From positions 1 through 8,924 of the forward strand of contig JARYMD010000170.1 in NCBI GenBank assembly GCA_029907285.1: 8,924 nucleotides of DNA, given 5' to 3'. A program made the translations under genes and the position numbers. The notes below the pieces were generated by a model that saw nothing but the letters and a program-made list of their open reading frames with translations, searched no databases and was not told where the DNA came from. How positions within the stretch are numbered: position 1 is the stretch's first letter; each line of letters starts with the position of its first letter. Below, piece after piece: positions 5,258-8,924 of the stretch. The DNA is from Verrucomicrobiota bacterium (GTDB lineage Bacteria > Verrucomicrobiota > Verrucomicrobiia > Limisphaerales > J093).

Positions 5258-6823
5258 ATGGCTTACGAATCTTTCCGAGATTTTCTCAACGCACTCGACA
5301 AGGCAGCCGAACTGATCCGATTCACGGACCCAATCGCCACCGAACTCGAGATTACGGAACTGGCCGATCGCCAGATGAAGTCGCCCAACGGCGGCAAAGC
5401 GCTGCTAATCGAAAAACCATTTGTCAACGGCCTGCTCTCACCGTTCCCCGTCGCCATCAACGCCATGGGGTCTTTCCGGCGTATGGCATTGGCGCTGGGC
5501 GCGGAATCTCTCGATGCTTTGGCCGGCGAAATCGCCGGAATTGTCAAGGCCAAGCCCCCAATTTCCGTCCGAGACGCCCTCAGACTCCTTTCGACCGCGC
5601 TCGAGTTGCGTCACACCCGGCCAAAAACAGTGGCAAACGGCCCGTGCCATGAGGTGATTCACACATTCGACCCCAAGCCAACGCACACCGCGCCATGGCC
5701 TGAAGCGCCCACGATATCCGATTCACGACTTCACTCCCGCAGTCCGGCGCCCACTCTGCTGAATCTGCCAATCCTGAAGTGCTGGCCACTGGATGCCGGC
5801 CGGTTCATCACGCTGCCCTGTGTTGTGACAAAGGACCCCGAAACCGGCGCCAGAAACGTCGGCATGTACCGCATGCAGGTTTACGACCCGGAAACCACTG
5901 GAATGCACTGGCAACTCCAAAAGGTCGCTGCACGCCATGCCCGGCGATATTACGATCGCGGCGAGCGCATGCCCGTGGCGGTCTTTCTCGGCGGAGACCC
6001 GGCGTTCACTTTCGCCGCAACAGCGCCGTTGCCCGACGATTTCGACGAGTTCCTGCTCGCCGGTTTTCTCAGAAAAAGATCAGTTGAACTGGTGCGGTGT
6101 GTCACCTGCCCGCTCGAAGTGCCCGCAGACGCTGACATCGTCATCGAAGGATACATCGACCCGCGCGAGCCCTTGCGAATGGAAGGCCCATTCGGCGATC
6201 ACACCGGTTACTACAGCTTGCCGGAGCCGTACCCGGTCTTTCACATCACAGCAATCACCCACCGCAAAGAAGCTGTCTATCCGGCAACTGTCGTCGGCAT
6301 CCCGCCCATGGAAGACTTTTACATCGGCACCGCTGCCGTGAAACTTTTCCTGCCCGTCTTGAAGATGAATTTTCCTGAGCTTGTGGACATTGCGCTGCCG
6401 CCCGAGGGCGTGTTCCACAACCTCATTTTTGCGAGCATCCGCAAGACATACCCAATGCAGGCTTACAAAATCATGCACGGCCTGTGGGGAATGGGACAGA
6501 TGATGTTCTCCAAATACATCGTTGTGGTGGACGACGACGTGGATGTGCACAACACAAGCGAGGTCATTTTCCGACTCTGCGCAAACACAGACCCGCAACG
6601 CGATTGCATCTTCACCAAGGGCCCTGCCGATGTGCTCGATCATGCCACCCCCGAAATCGGCACCGGCACCAAACTCGGGTTCGACGCCACACGCAAGCTC
6701 CCCGGAGAAGGTTTCAAGCGGCCATGGCCGCCGCTCATTAAAATGGACGCCAAAGTAAAAGCCAGAATAGACCGGATGCTGTCGTCTCTTGGGCCCGGAC
6801 CGGAACCAACGCGCCGGTCTTGA
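5258..6823 (+). CDS. ubiD: UbiD-family prenylated-FMN decarboxylase
   Basis: This complete 521-residue protein matches the UbiD family along its length. These enzymes remove carboxyl groups from aromatic or unsaturated acids using prenylated FMN made by UbiX, which is not in this window. The likely role is quinone biosynthesis: 4-hydroxy-3-polyprenylbenzoate decarboxylation, or the equivalent step of futalosine-route menaquinone synthesis. The sequence alone does not separate these. Family blocks are PILKCWPLDAGRFITLP (171-187), RNVGMYRMQVYDPETTGMHWQ (199-219), VAVFLGGDPA (240-249), IVIEGYI and EGPFGDHTGYYS (294-320), PPEGVFHNL (381-389), VVVDDDVDVHN (422-432) and GFDATRK (474-480). By comparison with characterised members, Arg205, Glu309 and Asp314 fit the catalytic residues, and Asn200, His217 and Glu264 the metal/phosphate site. 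Residues about 137-167 are a Pro-rich stretch longer than in relatives I recall. The start is supported by MAYESFRDFL, which fits the family N-terminus; no Shine-Dalgarno is visible. Confidence 0.93.
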   Translation: MAYESFRDFLNALDKAAELIRFTDPIATELEITELADRQMKSPNGGKALLIEKPFVNGLLSPFPVAINAMGSFRRMALALGAESLDALAGEIAGIVKAKPPISVRDALRLLSTALELRHTRPKTVANGPCHEVIHTFDPKPTHTAPWPEAPTISDSRLHSRSPAPTLLNLPILKCWPLDAGRFITLPCVVTKDPETGARNVGMYRMQVYDPETTGMHWQLQKVAARHARRYYDRGERMPVAVFLGGDPAFTFAATAPLPDDFDEFLLAGFLRKRSVELVRCVTCPLEVPADADIVIEGYIDPREPLRMEGPFGDHTGYYSLPEPYPVFHITAITHRKEAVYPATVVGIPPMEDFYIGTAAVKLFLPVLKMNFPELVDIALPPEGVFHNLIFASIRKTYPMQAYKIMHGLWGMGQMMFSKYIVVVDDDVDVHNTSEVIFRLCANTDPQRDCIFTKGPADVLDHATPEIGTGTKLGFDATRKLPGEGFKRPWPPLIKMDAKVKARIDRMLSSLGPGPEPTRRS

Positions 6824-6917
6824 TCTGGAACAGCACTCGGCACAATAATCGCTTCCATTTGAATCGGAGAGTTTGCGATAGCAGCGAAGACTTTCCAGGA
6901 TAGCCGTACAGGGTATT

Positions 6918-8924
6918 ATGCGAATATTAGCAAACAAATGGTCAGTGGCTCTTGTTGCTGTTGGGTTTGGTTGTCTCACATTCACTTTGTGGGGGGCTGA
7001 TGTGGTCCTGAACGAAGTGATGGCCGTTAATCACACAACCATCGTCAATGGCGGAAAAACACCCGACTGGATCGAGCTTTACAACACTGCTTCCACGCCA
7101 AAAGACCTTGCCGGGATGAGCCTCAGCGATGACGCCGCACTGCCACGCAAGTTTGTTTTTCCCGTCGGGACGATTGTCGAGGCAAACTCGAGGATTGTGA
7201 TCTGGTGTGACCATGACATTAACGCGCCTGGAATTCACACCGGATTCGCGCTCTCAGCCACCGGCCAGCGATTAACCCTCTACTCCGCAGACGCCGTGCC
7301 AAAACCAATCGACGCCGTCGAATTCGGCCTGCAGTTGCAGGATTTGTCAATTGGTCGTGTTCCTGATGGTTCCGGCTCATGGCAGCTCTGCAAACCCACC
7401 CCGTGGATGTCCAACTTGGCCCAGCAGCTCGGCTCGAGATCAAAACTCCGAATCAACGAGTGGATGGCATCCTCGAGCGCGGGCGACGACTGGTTCGAGC
7501 TGTACAACGGCGATTCGCTCCCAGTCGCTCTGGGCGGACTTGCATTCACCGACACTCCCACCGAACCGGCCAAATCGATCGTCCCCGCACTGAGTTTCAT
7601 TGCGCCTCTCGGTTTCCAGTTGTTCTGGGCCGACCAAAAACCGTATCTCGGCGCCGATCACGTCGATTTCAAACTCAGCGCCGGCGGCGAAAGCATCGGT
7701 ATTTACTCCGGATCAACCGCGCTGGACCTCGTCAACTTCGGCCAGCAGCAAATCGACGTCAGCATGGGCCGCCTCCCAGACGGATCAGCCACGTTTGTGT
7801 TCTTCACAAAAACAGTCTCCCCGGGCGAAAGCAACTACATGCTCTTGACAAACATCGCAGTCAACGAAGTCCTCGCTCACACTGATTTGCCCATGGAAGA
7901 CGCCGTGGAACTGCTGAACCTCGCATCAAACCCGATCGACATCTCCGGTTGGTACCTCAGCAACAGCGAGAACGAACCGATGAAATACCGAATACCAAAC
8001 GGCACTGTCGTCCCCGCAAATGGTTACCTGGTGTTCTATGAGTACCAATTCAACAGCCAATCGAGCCCGACTGCGTTCACCTTCAATTCCGCCCACGGCG
8101 ACAATGTCGTCCTGTCAGAAGTCAAAACCGGCGCGTTAACCGGTTATCGCATCAGCCAGAAGTTTCCCGCTTCGGCGCACGGAGTGTCTTTCGGCCGGAT
8201 CATCACCAGCGTCGGAACAGACTTCGCGCCGTTGATGAGTCCAACGTTCGGCGTGGACAATCCACAAACCGTCGCCGAGTTCAGAACCGGCAAGGGCGCG
8301 CCAAACGCCGCCCCGCAAATCGGCCCCGTCGTAATCAACGAAATCATGTACCACCCGCCAGACATCGTCACCTCGACCAGCACAAACGATAATGTCCTCG
8401 ACGAATACATCGAGCTCCGCAACATCACTTCAACCGAGGTGCTGCTGTTCGATCCTGTGTACCCGGCCAACACATGGCGGTTGGACAACGCCGTGACCTT
8501 CGCCTTCGCCATGGGCACAAAAATCCCGCCCGGCGGACTCATCCTCGTGGTCGGATTCAACCCGCAGTCCAACGCCAGCCAACTGGCGGCGTTTCGCGCC
8601 AAATACAACGTCCCAGATGACATCCGAATTTACGGCCCTTGGTCCGGCAAACTCAGCAATGACAGCGAGAAAATTGAACTGCTTCGGCCAGACGTGCCCC
8701 AAGCGCCCCCCCACCCGGATGCAGGCTATGTCCCGTACGTCCCCGTGGACAGAATCAAGTACTCCGACACCGCTCCATGGCCGGTTCAGGCCGACGGTTT
8801 CGGGCCTTCTCTTCAAAGGTTAAACGGGAACAGCTACGGCAATGACCCAGCCAATTGGTTCGCAAACACGCCATCCCCAGGCCGTGACAACGCAGCGGTC
8901 GAAATCGCCTCTGTTGAAGTCTCC
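6918..8924 (+). CDS. Secreted multi-lamin-tail-domain protein, N-terminal part
   Basis: From ATG 6918 the frame stays open for 669 codons to the right edge. Residues 1-27 are a signal peptide with probable cleavage after WGA. At least four lamin-tail (LTD, immunoglobulin-like) domains follow, each opening with an NE-containing strand and then an E-L-x-N motif: about 28-160 (VVLNEVMAVN, DWIELYN), 176-300 (LRINEWMASS, DWFELYN), 311-450 (IAVNEVLAHT, DAVELLN) and 470-660 (VVINEIMYHPP, EYIELRN). The fourth is longest and ends in the usual LQRLNGNSYGNDPANWFANTPSPG tail pattern, split here as LQRLNGNSYG and WFANTPSPG. Bacterial LTD proteins are extracellular or surface-associated. In this phylum they are often very large and may carry CotH kinase-like or further Ig-like parts downstream, which cannot be seen here. 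A short aggg lies four bases before the ATG, a poor ribosome site. The gene follows ubiD by 94 bases with no clear terminator between. Confidence 0.88.
   Translation, partial: MRILANKWSVALVAVGFGCLTFTLWGADVVLNEVMAVNHTTIVNGGKTPDWIELYNTASTPKDLAGMSLSDDAALPRKFVFPVGTIVEANSRIVIWCDHDINAPGIHTGFALSATGQRLTLYSADAVPKPIDAVEFGLQLQDLSIGRVPDGSGSWQLCKPTPWMSNLAQQLGSRSKLRINEWMASSSAGDDWFELYNGDSLPVALGGLAFTDTPTEPAKSIVPALSFIAPLGFQLFWADQKPYLGADHVDFKLSAGGESIGIYSGSTALDLVNFGQQQIDVSMGRLPDGSATFVFFTKTVSPGESNYMLLTNIAVNEVLAHTDLPMEDAVELLNLASNPIDISGWYLSNSENEPMKYRIPNGTVVPANGYLVFYEYQFNSQSSPTAFTFNSAHGDNVVLSEVKTGALTGYRISQKFPASAHGVSFGRIITSVGTDFAPLMSPTFGVDNPQTVAEFRTGKGAPNAAPQIGPVVINEIMYHPPDIVTSTSTNDNVLDEYIELRNITSTEVLLFDPVYPANTWRLDNAVTFAFAMGTKIPPGGLILVVGFNPQSNASQLAAFRAKYNVPDDIRIYGPWSGKLSNDSEKIELLRPDVPQAPPHPDAGYVPYVPVDRIKYSDTAPWPVQADGFGPSLQRLNGNSYGNDPANWFANTPSPGRDNAAVEIASVEVS

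Noticed and set aside
6080..6985. 301-residue minus-strand open frame across the end of ubiD
   Set aside because: It lies antisense to conserved UbiD blocks, is rich in His/Val/Asp/Gly from reversed codons, and crosses the intergenic gap.

Overview
The window looks like chromosomal DNA from a member of the Verrucomicrobiota, probably the Pedosphaera/Limisphaera side of the phylum. The evidence is a very large secreted protein made of tandem lamin-tail domains, a secreted Ig-like protein with a C-terminal module I associate with that phylum, weak or absent Shine-Dalgarno sequences, moderately high G+C, and long intergenic gaps filled with hairpin repeats. The assignment is inference from gene style; the window has no rRNA or marker gene that settles it.

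Layout from left to right. (i) Bases 1-850, minus strand: the N-terminal 283 residues of a membrane sensor (two membrane segments around a CHASE8-like periplasmic domain, then HAMP, coiled coil and the first residues of what is probably a PAS domain). It runs off the left edge. (ii) Bases 851-1448: a divergent intergenic region holding hairpin repeat copy 1. (iii) Bases 1449-3251, plus strand: a secreted protein with two bacterial Ig-like (Big_5/SbsA-type) domains. As written, its frame is broken twice by compensating one-base indels, so a simple gene caller would report two wrong proteins. (iv) Bases 3252-3566: a convergent gap with a strong hairpin, the likely terminator of gap. (v) Bases 3567-4652, minus strand: a complete phosphorylating glyceraldehyde-3-phosphate dehydrogenase. 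(vi) Bases 4653-5257: a divergent intergenic region dense in inverted repeats: hairpin copy 2, a separate palindrome with 26-bp perfect arms, a 13-bp long-range inverted repeat, and hairpin copy 3. (vii) Bases 5258-6823, plus strand: a complete UbiD-family prenylated-FMN decarboxylase. (viii) Bases 6918-8924, plus strand: the first 669 residues of a secreted protein with at least four lamin-tail domains, open at the right edge.

The genes do not form an operon or an obvious shared pathway. gap is central glycolysis, the UbiD homologue probably serves quinone biosynthesis, and the two secreted proteins and the sensor act at the cell envelope. No defence system, CRISPR array, transposase, tRNA or rRNA was found. 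The least explained feature is the family of 63-72 bp hairpin repeats: three copies, each on the 5' side of a gene, with one compensatory arm change. Together with the larger palindrome they make the gap/ubiD intergenic region an island of nested inverted repeats.
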